A stretch of 27,725 nucleotides of DNA, taken from CAJPNN01 sp041844735. Lineage in GTDB: Bacteria; Bacillota; Clostridia; Peptostreptococcales; Anaerovoracaceae. The notes under the pieces were generated by a model. That model was not told where the DNA came from, searched no databases, and saw only the letters and a program-made list of their open reading frames with translations. The stretch spans positions 1-27,725 of the forward strand of contig JBGZBP010000066.1 in the NCBI GenBank assembly GCA_041844735.1, given 5' to 3'. Numbering within the stretch: the stretch's first letter is position 1; each line of letters opens with the position of its first letter. The translations under genes were made by a program, and so were the position numbers. Positions 16,594-25,500 of this stretch are shown here, piece after piece.

Positions 16594-17148
16594 ATGTTGG
16601 AATTAATTAGAAAGGGTCACAAAGCGGGATTGTTGCTGCTTGTGGCGGTAATGATTTTTACTTTGGGAGCTTGTGGCAATAAGAATGCCGAAGGAGATCA
16701 GGGGAAGGCAGGTGAAAATAAAAAATTCACCAAGTTTGAGGCTGTTGATATGGAAGGCAATAAGGTTACAGAGGCGATTTTCGCAAATTCGGATATAACA
16801 GTTTTAAATATCTGGGGAACTTTCTGCGGACCATGTGTTGATGAGATGCCTGCACTTGCTAAGCTTGCAAAAGACTATGAAGCAGATAAGGTTCAGGTGA
16901 TAGGTATACCTACGGATGCCGTTGAAAAAAGCAAAATAGAAGCTGCCAAGAAATTGGTTAAGAAAACAGGAGCTGATTTCACTCATATTTTACCTAGCGA
17001 CAGTTTGATGAAGGGATATCTTGAAGATGTTATAGCAGTGCCTGAGACATTGATAATTAATAAAAAAGGAGAGGTTTTAGCTACATATCAGGGTGCAAGA
17101 CCGCACGGCGACTGGAAAAAGATTGTAGATGAAGCACTGGCTAAATAA
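16594..17148 (+). CDS. TlpA/ResA-like thioredoxin-fold lipoprotein
   Basis: 184 residues. The signal sequence ends in a lipobox LGAC with C27 as the lipidated cysteine, so the protein should be tethered outside the membrane. A thioredoxin fold follows, with the active site WGTFCGPC (C78, C81) and a cis-proline region AVPETLIINKKG. The arrangement is typical of TlpA/ResA-type thiol-disulfide reductases. A strong AAGGAGG site lies 7 bases before the ATG and an A/T-rich gap upstream can hold a promoter. The gene heads a three-gene set with a CXXC miniprotein and a membrane polyferredoxin, which suggests that electrons reach this thioredoxin from the cytosol through the membrane partner. The substrate is unknown. 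Confidence 0.9.
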   Translation: MLELIRKGHKAGLLLLVAVMIFTLGACGNKNAEGDQGKAGENKKFTKFEAVDMEGNKVTEAIFANSDITVLNIWGTFCGPCVDEMPALAKLAKDYEADKVQVIGIPTDAVEKSKIEAAKKLVKKTGADFTHILPSDSLMKGYLEDVIAVPETLIINKKGEVLATYQGARPHGDWKKIVDEALAK

Positions 17149-17153
17149 AGAAA

Positions 17154-17300
17154 ATGGAAAAAAGAGCGAATAAATATATTACGGTAGGTATATTAGGTAT
17201 TGGAATTATATTGGTAGTCGTAGGGGTAATTAACGGAGATCCGACTCATGTTATGGAAAAGGCAGCCAATATATGTTTGGAATGCATAGGCATAGGGTGA
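17154..17300 (+). CDS. CD1871A-type small CXXC membrane protein, 48 aa
   Basis: A short gene between the thioredoxin lipoprotein and the polyferredoxin. It has a basic start (MEKRANKY), one membrane segment of about 17 residues (TVGILGIGIILVVVGVI), a short polar part (NGDPTHVMEKAANI) and a terminal CLEC motif with cysteines at residues 41 and 44. Size, layout and neighbours match the CD1871A family of CXXC-containing proteins from Clostridia, whose function is not established. It starts 5 bases after the upstream stop with only a weak AAAG site, so it is probably translationally coupled. By topology the CXXC would face outward, next to the CGPC of the lipoprotein, and may relay thiol electrons. 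Confidence 0.8.
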   Translation: MEKRANKYITVGILGIGIILVVVGVINGDPTHVMEKAANICLECIGIG

Positions 17301-17315
17301 TTGCAGGGTTAAAGT

Positions 17316-18161
17316 ATGAATAGTAAAAGACAGATTACGAGAAAAATAATTCAGGTTCTCGCTACTCTGATTACAAATTTAAATTTGAAAGGGTTTTTGA
17401 GCGGAACCATATACTCAGGAAGAATGAAGAGTGTTTGTGTACCGGGTATGAATTGTTACTCATGCCCGGGGGCTATGGGAGCCTGTCCCATAGGTGCGTT
17501 ACAGTCCACTATGCATAAGGTGAAGAGCACGGTGTCCGCCTATGTAGTAGGAACTATTGTTTTGTTCGGAGTGGTTCTGGGAAGATTTGTATGTGGGTAT
17601 TTATGCCCGTTTGGATTGTTCCAGGAACTTTTGCACAAGATACCACTATTTAAGAAGAAAAAGAGTCCGAGAGGACATAATAAGCTTATTTATCTTAAAT
17701 ATGTACTATTAGTCGTGTTCGTTATAATATTGCCTCTGGCGGTTACAAACTACGGAATAGCGGTTCCTATGTTTTGTAAATGGATTTGTCCTGTCGGTGC
17801 GATGGAGGGGGGAGTTCTGCTTTCTATACAAAATGAAAAAATAAGAACTGCTCTAGGAGTGCTTTTCAGTTGGAAAGTGATAATATTGATAGCTGTTATT
17901 ATTCTATCTATAAAATATATCAGACCTTTCTGTAAGTACATATGCCCGTTAGGAGCACTTTACGGTTTCTTTAATAAGTTTGCAATTTTAAGATATAAGA
18001 TTATTGAAGAAAAATGTGTAGGATGTCGTAAGTGTGCGGTGGTTTGTCCTATGGAAATAAAGACATATGAAAATCCTAACAGCCTTGAGTGCATAAGATG
18101 TGGAAAGTGCAAAGATGCTTGCGGACCTAAGGCGATAGTTAACGCTAACCCGCTGAGATAA
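17316..18161 (+). CDS. Membrane polyferredoxin, NapH/YccM-like 4Fe-4S protein
   Basis: 281 residues with four hydrophobic segments and many cysteine motifs. In order: an N-terminal CVPGMNCYSCPGAMGACP block, then CGYLCPFGLFQE, CKWICPVGAMEG and CKYICPLGALYG at membrane edges, and two C-terminal [4Fe-4S] ferredoxin motifs (CVGCRKCAVVCP and CIRCGKCKDACGP). Proteins of this type pass electrons across or along the membrane. The gene follows the CXXC miniprotein by 15 bases and the thioredoxin lipoprotein is the first gene of the set. I infer that the protein donates electrons to the extracytoplasmic thiol carriers. Whether this supports disulfide repair, a reductase or metal handling cannot be decided here. 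No dedicated oxidoreductase is present in the window. Confidence 0.9.
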   Translation: MNSKRQITRKIIQVLATLITNLNLKGFLSGTIYSGRMKSVCVPGMNCYSCPGAMGACPIGALQSTMHKVKSTVSAYVVGTIVLFGVVLGRFVCGYLCPFGLFQELLHKIPLFKKKKSPRGHNKLIYLKYVLLVVFVIILPLAVTNYGIAVPMFCKWICPVGAMEGGVLLSIQNEKIRTALGVLFSWKVIILIAVIILSIKYIRPFCKYICPLGALYGFFNKFAILRYKIIEEKCVGCRKCAVVCPMEIKTYENPNSLECIRCGKCKDACGPKAIVNANPLR

Positions 18162-18321
18162 AATTTTTTATAAAAGTGAAAATGGGAACGGGAGCGAAAA
18201 AGTGCGATAAATCCGTTGGTACGCAATGTGTGATAACGAATTTTTATCATGAAAAAAACAATGGACGATTTTAAAAATTTCAAAAAAGTTATGGAAAACT
18301 AACCAAAAAGAAAAAAGGGAC

Positions 18322-18350
18322 TTCCATAAAGAACAAATAAACCTTATAAT
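18322..18350 (+). promoter_or_regulatory. Probable promoter of the SLH subtilase gene
   Basis: TATAAT at 18345-18350 with TTCCAT 17 bases upstream (18322-18327). The -35 is weak. The 18162-18410 gap also holds a TGATAA/TTATCA hairpin (18231-18249) without a following T run; no other feature was seen there. Confidence 0.45.
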
Positions 18351-18410
18351 TGTACTGCAAAATAAATTAAAGAAGATTTATTAACATACAATTAGGAGGT
18401 TTATTTTTTT

Positions 18411-21400
18411 ATGCGTATTAAAATTTTAGCATTGTTGCTGGTATTTTCCATGGCAACGACAGGAATTTTACCTGTTTTTGCGGACAATACAGTAGTAAAT
18501 ACGAAGCAAAACAATGCATCGAATGGAGAAGTTACAGCACTTTCCAAATTAAAGGATCAGGTGGGTGACAGTATGAAAGACGAAGATGTCGATACTTTTA
18601 TGGTCATCATGAATGATCCTGTGGATGTTTCTCCGGAGGAAAGAAGAGAAGCGTCAGGCAGGGAAAGATATATGGATGCATGTGAAATTTTTCAGCAAAA
18701 GTTTATTGCAAACCTGAAAAATATGCATGATGATATCAATGTTAAAGACAAGTATAACCTTTTGTTTAACGCCTTGGCGATAGAGACAAGCTATAAGACA
18801 GCAAAGGCAATAGCCGGTATGGATACAGTGAATCTGGTTCAGAGGAGTGTAAAATATAAGGCGCCTGTTATGAAGGAAGTCAAAAAGATCAACAAGAGAG
18901 ACTTGAGCAGCAACAGGATGATTGAACTTCCTAAGGTGAATCAGAAATATAACGGAAAAGGACAGTTGATAGCTGTTATTGATACAGGTTTTGACCCTAC
19001 ACATCCTGCGATGAGGGTAACAAATTCAAACCTTAAAATTAAAAACAGCGCAGATTTGAGCTCACTAAAGAGTAGGAGCAGGGTTTTTGTGGGTGAATTT
19101 AATTCACAAAAGTTCCCCTTTGTCTATGACTACGCAGATCGTGACAACGATGTAAGAGACAGACAGAAAGATTCTCATGGTACGCATGTTGCAGGTATAA
19201 TAGGAGCCAATGCGGATGCTCCGGCTCCCGGAGGAGAAATTTTAAAGGGAGTCGCTCCGGAAAGTCAGCTGCTTTTGATGAAGGTAATGTATGATGCACA
19301 GGCAGGGACATCAGGAGAAATATACGCAAGGGCAATGGAAGATGCCGTTAAGCTTGGTGCTGACAGCATAAATATGAGTATAGGCAGAGCGGCAGGTGCT
19401 GTTAATATGATAGATAATGCGACAAAAAATGCATTGGCTTCCGCAAGGAGGCAGGGCGTGGTCGTAGCATTGGCTGCCGGTAACGATACGGCATTCGGTG
19501 CGGGAAGTATAATGCCTACAGTGTATAACCCCGATTATGGTCTTCCGGATATGCCAAGTGTATCACCGGACGGTTTTTCCGTTGCATCGTGTGAGGGTTA
19601 TGAGATTACTACAACAGTTTTGAATATAAAAGATGATAACTTTAAAATACCTTTTTCAGAAGCTGCAGGACCCGGATTTGCAGATCCGACCAATGGTGTT
19701 TCGGGATATACTGAGGTGGTTTTCTGTAAGTACGGTTCGCCTGAAAATTTCATGGAAAATGAAATCAAGGGCAAGGTGGCAGGCAAGATTGCGTTGATTG
19801 AGAGGGGTGGCGACCTCAGTTTTCAGGAGAAGATGATGAATGCGGTCAATGCAGGAGCAAAGGCTATGATAGTGTTCAACAATGATCCTGACAGTGAAGA
19901 TTTGATAAAGATGGAACTTAAGAACCCGAGAATCCCGTCAGCGTTTATAAGCAACAAATCGGGACTTTATATAATGAGTCTTATTGAAAGAACGGGAAAA
20001 GCTGAGGTTCGATTAGGTGATGAAATTGTAAGGATTCCGAATCCGCTTGCAGGGCACGTGTCATACTTTTCTTCAAGGGGGTTGTCGGCAGACGGGGATT
20101 TGAAACCTGAAATAATGGCGCCCGGAGGAATGATTTACTCAACTTTGAATCACGGTACATACGGAAACATGTCAGGAACCAGTATGGCATCTCCTCACGT
20201 TGCGGGAGGAATTTCTCTTATATCGGAAAGAGCCGGAGAACTTAATATACCGCAAGCTGAAAGATTTGATTTTGTTAGAAATATGCTTATGAGCACAGCG
20301 ATGCCTGTGAAAGATGATGAAACTTATGCATCACCAAGAGCACAAGGAGCGGGACTTATCAACTTGGATGCCGCTATGAGAACGGATGTATATTTGATTG
20401 GAAATAACAACAGATCGGCAGTAATGTGCGGAGACATAAGTCCGGACTTTGATTTTAATGTTACACTTAAGAACATAGGGACGGAGTCACGAAAATATCG
20501 TGTTACTACATATGTGCTTACAGATAAAGTGGAAGACGGGAGATATTCTCTTAAGAGTGAGAAGGTTATGGAAGAAATCGACGGCGGTACTGTTGATGTT
20601 GAGGCAAAAACGGATAAGACTGTCAATATCAAGGTGAATGCTTCGGGCTTTGATGCTGAACTTAAGGCGAAACAGCCTAGAGGGTACTATCTTGAGGGGT
20701 ATACCAAGTTTGAGGCTATAAACGGCGGTGTTAATTTGAGCATACCTTTTATAGGTTTTGTGGGGAATTGGAAGCAGCTTTCTCCTCTGGAAGACAGTAT
20801 TTATAAAATTTCTGAGGAAAACAGAGAACCTTCATATTATGATGAAACGGGTGAAACCAATGATTTCACGCATTTTTCGAGTTTTGTAGGTAACAGACCT
20901 GTGGTGCTTGGACAGTACGAAGATGATGAGGGTAACACTAAGTATGATATCAACAAGATAGCGTTTTCTCCGAACAATGACGGAAGAGCGGAGAATATTC
21001 AATTTGTCGGAACATTTTTTAGAAACTTTGCAAGTCTGGGTATGCAGGTTTACAGAGAAGATGATGTTACAAGATCGAGAATGATTTGGGGCTTTACGGA
21101 TCGTAAAGAAGGCTTCAAGTCATATAACGATAAGAGTATGGATTTTGAGGAAAAATCATATACCAGACATACATGGAAATGGGATGGCTATGGGAAGTAT
21201 GATGGAAGATTGCAGCCCGACGGTGTGTATGATGTCGTGGTATCAAGTTCACCTGCGGTCGCACCGAATGAAGTTGTCAGCACCACATATAAGGTGATAC
21301 TCGACAGAGTGGCTCCGAACCCTGTAGATGCGACATTTGATAAAGAGAAAAGATTATACAAACTTAATGAAGTGATAGAAAGAGGTAGTGGAGTCAAAGA

Positions 21401-22331
21401 AGCCGGATTGTATTACATGAAGTCCGGACAAGAAGAGATGATTCCGAAGGTAGCGGAGAATATGTGGAAGCTGCCTGAGGGGGTAAGTTTGGAAAATGTG
21501 ATGATTTATGCTGATGATTTTGCGTGGAATCATAAGGTTGTAGATGCGAAGTCTATTGCAAAAGATGGAAGTTTGCAAGAACCTTCGGGTGGACAGACCC
21601 CTTCACCGAATCCGGGAGGAACACCTAATCCGCCATCTCCACCTAACCCGCCGTCTCCACCTAATCCACCAAGTGGCGGAAGCATAGGCGGAGGATTTAT
21701 ACCATCACCGTCACCTGTATCACCGGTACCGGAGAAGCCGGAATCTAAAAAAGAAAAAGATGTTGACAGTAAAAAGATAGAGATACCAAGTATCAATTTT
21801 ACAGATGTGGAAGTAGGCGCATGGTATGCTAAGCCTATATATTCAGTTGTTTTAAAAGGAATAATGAAAGGCATGGGAACGGAACGCTTTGCTCCAAGCG
21901 CTAATACGACCAGAGGAATGATTGTTGCCACATTATTCAGGATGGAAAAAGAACCTAAGTATGAGATTTCGGAAGTGGCATTTGAGGATGTTAGGAGCGG
22001 AAGCTGGTACAAAGAAGCGGTAGAATGGGCAAGATGGAACGGTATAGTCAAGGGTACGGGAGCAAGGATGTTTGAGCCTGACAAAGAGATAACAAGAGAA
22101 GAGCTTGCGAGCATCATGATGGCGTACAGCAAGTATAAGAAGAAAGATATTAAAACTGACGGAGATGTTTCAGGCTACCAAGATGCAATGGAAATTTCGC
22201 CATGGGCGGGAGATGCTATGAAATGGGCGACAGGAAGTGCTGAAATACTTAAAGGAAGCAATGGCAGGATGAACCCTAAGGGGAAATTGACAAGAGCGGA
22301 GCTTGCTGCGGTATTGTCCAGAGTTATATAG
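18411..22331 (+). CDS. Large SLH-anchored S8 subtilase (lactocepin/C5a-peptidase-like)
   Basis: 1306 residues. A signal peptide (cut after VFA at 24) is followed by a prodomain-like region to about residue 165. The S8 domain carries D191 (VIDTGFDPTHP), H256 (DSHGTHVAG) and S591 (GTSMASPHVAGG). A PA-type insertion lies between His and Ser (about 400-530, with KIALIERGGDLSFQEK). Beta-sandwich domains typical of lactocepin and C5a peptidase follow (IAFSPNNDGR and DGVYDVVV segments). A proline-rich linker with PPSPPN repeats spans about 1060-1110. Three SLH repeats end the protein (from about 1129), binding it to the wall polymer. The AGGAGG site is 11 bases before the ATG. It is likely a surface protease that digests peptides or host proteins. 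The substrate is unknown. It is unrelated in domain layout to the S8 protease at the window start. Confidence 0.93.
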   Translation: MRIKILALLLVFSMATTGILPVFADNTVVNTKQNNASNGEVTALSKLKDQVGDSMKDEDVDTFMVIMNDPVDVSPEERREASGRERYMDACEIFQQKFIANLKNMHDDINVKDKYNLLFNALAIETSYKTAKAIAGMDTVNLVQRSVKYKAPVMKEVKKINKRDLSSNRMIELPKVNQKYNGKGQLIAVIDTGFDPTHPAMRVTNSNLKIKNSADLSSLKSRSRVFVGEFNSQKFPFVYDYADRDNDVRDRQKDSHGTHVAGIIGANADAPAPGGEILKGVAPESQLLLMKVMYDAQAGTSGEIYARAMEDAVKLGADSINMSIGRAAGAVNMIDNATKNALASARRQGVVVALAAGNDTAFGAGSIMPTVYNPDYGLPDMPSVSPDGFSVASCEGYEITTTVLNIKDDNFKIPFSEAAGPGFADPTNGVSGYTEVVFCKYGSPENFMENEIKGKVAGKIALIERGGDLSFQEKMMNAVNAGAKAMIVFNNDPDSEDLIKMELKNPRIPSAFISNKSGLYIMSLIERTGKAEVRLGDEIVRIPNPLAGHVSYFSSRGLSADGDLKPEIMAPGGMIYSTLNHGTYGNMSGTSMASPHVAGGISLISERAGELNIPQAERFDFVRNMLMSTAMPVKDDETYASPRAQGAGLINLDAAMRTDVYLIGNNNRSAVMCGDISPDFDFNVTLKNIGTESRKYRVTTYVLTDKVEDGRYSLKSEKVMEEIDGGTVDVEAKTDKTVNIKVNASGFDAELKAKQPRGYYLEGYTKFEAINGGVNLSIPFIGFVGNWKQLSPLEDSIYKISEENREPSYYDETGETNDFTHFSSFVGNRPVVLGQYEDDEGNTKYDINKIAFSPNNDGRAENIQFVGTFFRNFASLGMQVYREDDVTRSRMIWGFTDRKEGFKSYNDKSMDFEEKSYTRHTWKWDGYGKYDGRLQPDGVYDVVVSSSPAVAPNEVVSTTYKVILDRVAPNPVDATFDKEKRLYKLNEVIERGSGVKEAGLYYMKSGQEEMIPKVAENMWKLPEGVSLENVMIYADDFAWNHKVVDAKSIAKDGSLQEPSGGQTPSPNPGGTPNPPSPPNPPSPPNPPSGGSIGGGFIPSPSPVSPVPEKPESKKEKDVDSKKIEIPSINFTDVEVGAWYAKPIYSVVLKGIMKGMGTERFAPSANTTRGMIVATLFRMEKEPKYEISEVAFEDVRSGSWYKEAVEWARWNGIVKGTGARMFEPDKEITREELASIMMAYSKYKKKDIKTDGDVSGYQDAMEISPWAGDAMKWATGSAEILKGSNGRMNPKGKLTRAELAAVLSRVI
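21630..21671 (+). repeat. 18-bp tandem repeat encoding the PPSPPN linker
   Basis: Two 18-base units (21630-21647 and 21648-21665) plus a 6-base partial copy encode PPSPPN-PPSPPN-PP in the linker before the SLH repeats. Such coding repeats can change length by slippage and so vary the reach of the surface protein. Confidence 0.7.
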
Positions 22332-22402
22332 CGCAGTTTTAAAAAAATCATAATATTTTTGAAGAAATTTAAAAAGATAAGTGTTATTATATTGAAAACA
22401 AG

Positions 22403-22416
22403 TTAGTCTAAACTAA
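22403..22416. promoter_or_regulatory. Operator-like palindrome, copy 1
   Basis: TTAGTCTAAACTAA, one mismatch from a perfect inverted repeat, in the gap before the 1604-residue surface protein. It lies between a possible -35 (TTGAAA, 22392-22397) and a possible -10 (TAAAAT, 22417-22422), although the 19-base spacing is long. Confidence 0.6.
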
Positions 22417-22466
22417 TAAAATAACCCAAAAAGACGAAAATATAGCGAAAAATTTGGATGTTTAAG

Positions 22467-22480
22467 TTAGTTTAAACTAA
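22467..22480. promoter_or_regulatory. Operator-like palindrome, copy 2
   Basis: TTAGTTTAAACTAA, a perfect 14-base inverted repeat starting 64 bases after copy 1, close to six helical turns. Both copies are preceded by AAG and followed by A-rich sequence. It is just upstream of the ribosome binding site. Two copies of the same palindrome strongly suggest a repressor that binds both. Confidence 0.65.
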
Positions 22481-22504
22481 AAAAAGAAACAAAGGAGGAA
22501 AAAA

Positions 22505-25500
22505 ATGAACAGTAAAAGTTCGCTAAAAAAGCGTGCAGTGTCATTTATTGTGGCGTTTGCAATGGTTTTTGGTGGGGTGTTTTCAAGTGGATTTGCCGTG
22601 AAGGTTTTTGCGGACGGTAACAGTGCTTTTGATGAGCCTGCAAAGCCGGAAACTTTGCAGAAGCTTGAAAAAATGGCAGATGAGACAATGAAGAATCAGG
22701 ATGTATACAAGAGGTTTCAAGGAACCAGATTTATGCATGAGATTCCACAAAAGCATCCTTCATATTCATTCGAGAATGATGCAAATAAAATTCCTACAGA
22801 GGTAATAGGCACTACTGCATGGTATCAGGTGTGGTATGAGGCAAGTAGAGCAAAATTTTTGAAGGATACATATACAGACGCTTTGGCTAATAATGCTATA
22901 GGAGTAATGGGATATTATAATGCGATGTTCGGGTTTCCTATAGGTAAAGATTTGAAGCAGGATGGACTTTATAATACTTCATTCAATGCAGTGGGAGTAA
23001 AAATGGTCGGTGAGCCGAACATAAAGCAGAATTTATATCAGGCAGACAGCAATGAGAAGGCGGAAGTTGAGGCTGCTTTCAGAAAGAACAGTGCAGGAAA
23101 ACCGTATGTCGCTATTGAAAAAGCAGGTAATAACTATACGCTCAGTTTCATGCTGGATACTTCTAAGGCAAGGGCTATAAAGTTTGTATCCGTAAACAAT
23201 ATAGTCGCAGTGGAAGTCTCAAAGTATACGGGTACAATGCAAAACGGCACTCCTGTATTTGAGGTTACGGTTCCGGGAGAGCTTGGACCGGATCAGCTTG
23301 TTATAAGCGATTTGTCATATGAAACCTTGAACGGAGATACAGTGAGGACGGGCCCGTTCGGTATCAAAGTGGATTATAAAAACGCAAAGTTTGACAGTAC
23401 ATATGACGGTGAGCAAACTCAGGCAAAAGCAAAGGCTTTAGGTAGAATTCAGAACTGGATAGAAAGAGCATACTCATTAAAACAGGAAATCTTAAAAAAG
23501 GGTAGGGATGATGCGGATATAACCAAAATGGATAAGGTTATAAGCGATTTGGAGACTCTTTACAGAGCTGAAAGGCCGGAACTGGACAAGATGTATGAGA
23601 TTGCGGAGCCTGTGTACACTATTGAAAACAAGATGGCTTTGATAGAGCTTATAAACAAGAAAATCGAAGACTGTCTTGAAGGAGTGGCACAGTATAAGGA
23701 TTATGTTTATACTCCGGAAAGCATAGAAAAATATAAAAAATATCTCGTTGAGGATATACATAATGAAATCAAGACAGCCGACCCGATGCAGATGGTGGAG
23801 ATGTTGGCTAAACTTGATAATCATTCAATCAATACCATACTAAAGTATAATACAAAAGAGCTTGAGGATATCGTAAAGAAAGCTGAAGAGAAAAAAGAAG
23901 CGGATTATACTCCTGCGACATGGCAACCGTTTTACATTGCTAAGTCCAACGCCAAGGGTTGGATAGAGCAGCTAAAAAAATTCAGCCCGGCTATTAATAA
24001 TACAAGCACTTATATTAAGGAGCTTGTCAAGGCTATGAACAACCTTGTTAGAAAAGACGGACAGTCGGAGCCTAAGGTTGAAATGCCGGATCACAAGCCT
24101 AAGCCGCCTGTGGACAGCGGAGAGTACAAGGTACAGGTGTTGCTCGTAAACAGAGGGTCGCAAAAGCCTTATGTTGAAGCACCGAGCAACAAACTTATCA
24201 AAAGAGAAGCTATATATAAGGCGGAGCCCGATAAGAAAAAGTACACTGTCACATTGGAAGCAGTGCCTTGGAGAGATACGGGAAGCACGAGCGACGATCA
24301 GGTGATAAAAGATATCGAGTATCCTAAGAGCGGAACGTATATAAACGCTGAAAAATCGGAGCAAAAACAGACAAATATGAAGTTCAGGGGAGCTTTTTAT
24401 GAGGAAAGAGTGGACTATCACGGAAAGCTCACATTGCAGGTAAACCCTACAGTTGAAAAATTTAAAGTGACTGTTCACTATTATGATTCATCACTACAAA
24501 AAAGAAGCGTGTTGCCTACGAGTATAGTGGATGTGGATCTTTATGTTGATTACGATAACAAGGTGCCTGCGGGCGGAGCTTCTTCTACGTTGGATTTGAC
24601 AAAGTTGAATGAGGTGGAGAAATATTATAATGACATCACCACCAAAGCGAACTACAAATCTGTTCCTGAATCGCAGCTTAAGGATGTCAAAGCGGCATAC
24701 GAAGAGTTAGTCAGAATCAAGGCGGCTCAAAACGCTTCTCAGCAAGATTTGGCAAGCAAAGTAGGCGATTTCTGGAGAGCTAACGATAGGGTAATGAAGG
24801 GTATGCCTTTATGGAAACTGGAGAAGAGTTTAAAAGAAGAAAACAAGGCATGGCAGACTGACAACAGATATACTCAGGAAAGCTTGGCAAAAGTAAGAGA
24901 AATTATTGAAAGAGTAAGCGCTGCGGTAACAGGGCAGAATGTGCTTAACGACAGCGAGATAGAGAGCAACTATAGAGCTTTAAGCAATGTTAAAAATGAT
25001 TTGAAATTCGTTATGAACGATTTAAAATCGAAAATACAAGAGGCGGAGCAAAAATCCGCAGATACTCAGTACAATCAGGATAGCAGAAGAAATCTGAATG
25101 ATTGGATAAGAAAGGCAAAAGAGTATATTGATCACCATGAAAAAGGGTATTATGGGGATGAAGGAACCAAGGTGTATGACCAAAGAGATCGTAGGGAATA
25201 CTTTATAAGCAAATTGAATCTTGCTATTTCAGATTTAAAAACAGGTGGAGGAAGTGTAGGTCCGGGACCGGTAAATCCGCCTCATACAGTAGATAAAATT
25301 TATACAGTGACTGTAAGATTCAAGGATGCAAACAGCCCTACAAAAGATTCTCATGCAAACGGATCGCTTGTAGGCAGGGCTAAGTATGTTGAGAAAAGCG
25401 ATGGGAAATTCTTGACATTAAAGATGAAGCCGATGTATAACAGCGGAAGACCGAGCGGCATTTTGAAACAGCTGTTCTATTATCCGAATAACGATAAATC

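Noticed and set aside
18231..18249. TGATAA/TTATCA hairpin before the subtilase as a terminator
   Set aside because: Followed by GAAAAAAAC on + with no T run, and the stem is weak; left as an unassigned hairpin.
21530..22132. 200-codon reverse-strand frame opposite the subtilase SLH end
   Set aside because: Same explanation: mirror of the proline-rich linker and SLH repeats, no ribosome binding site.
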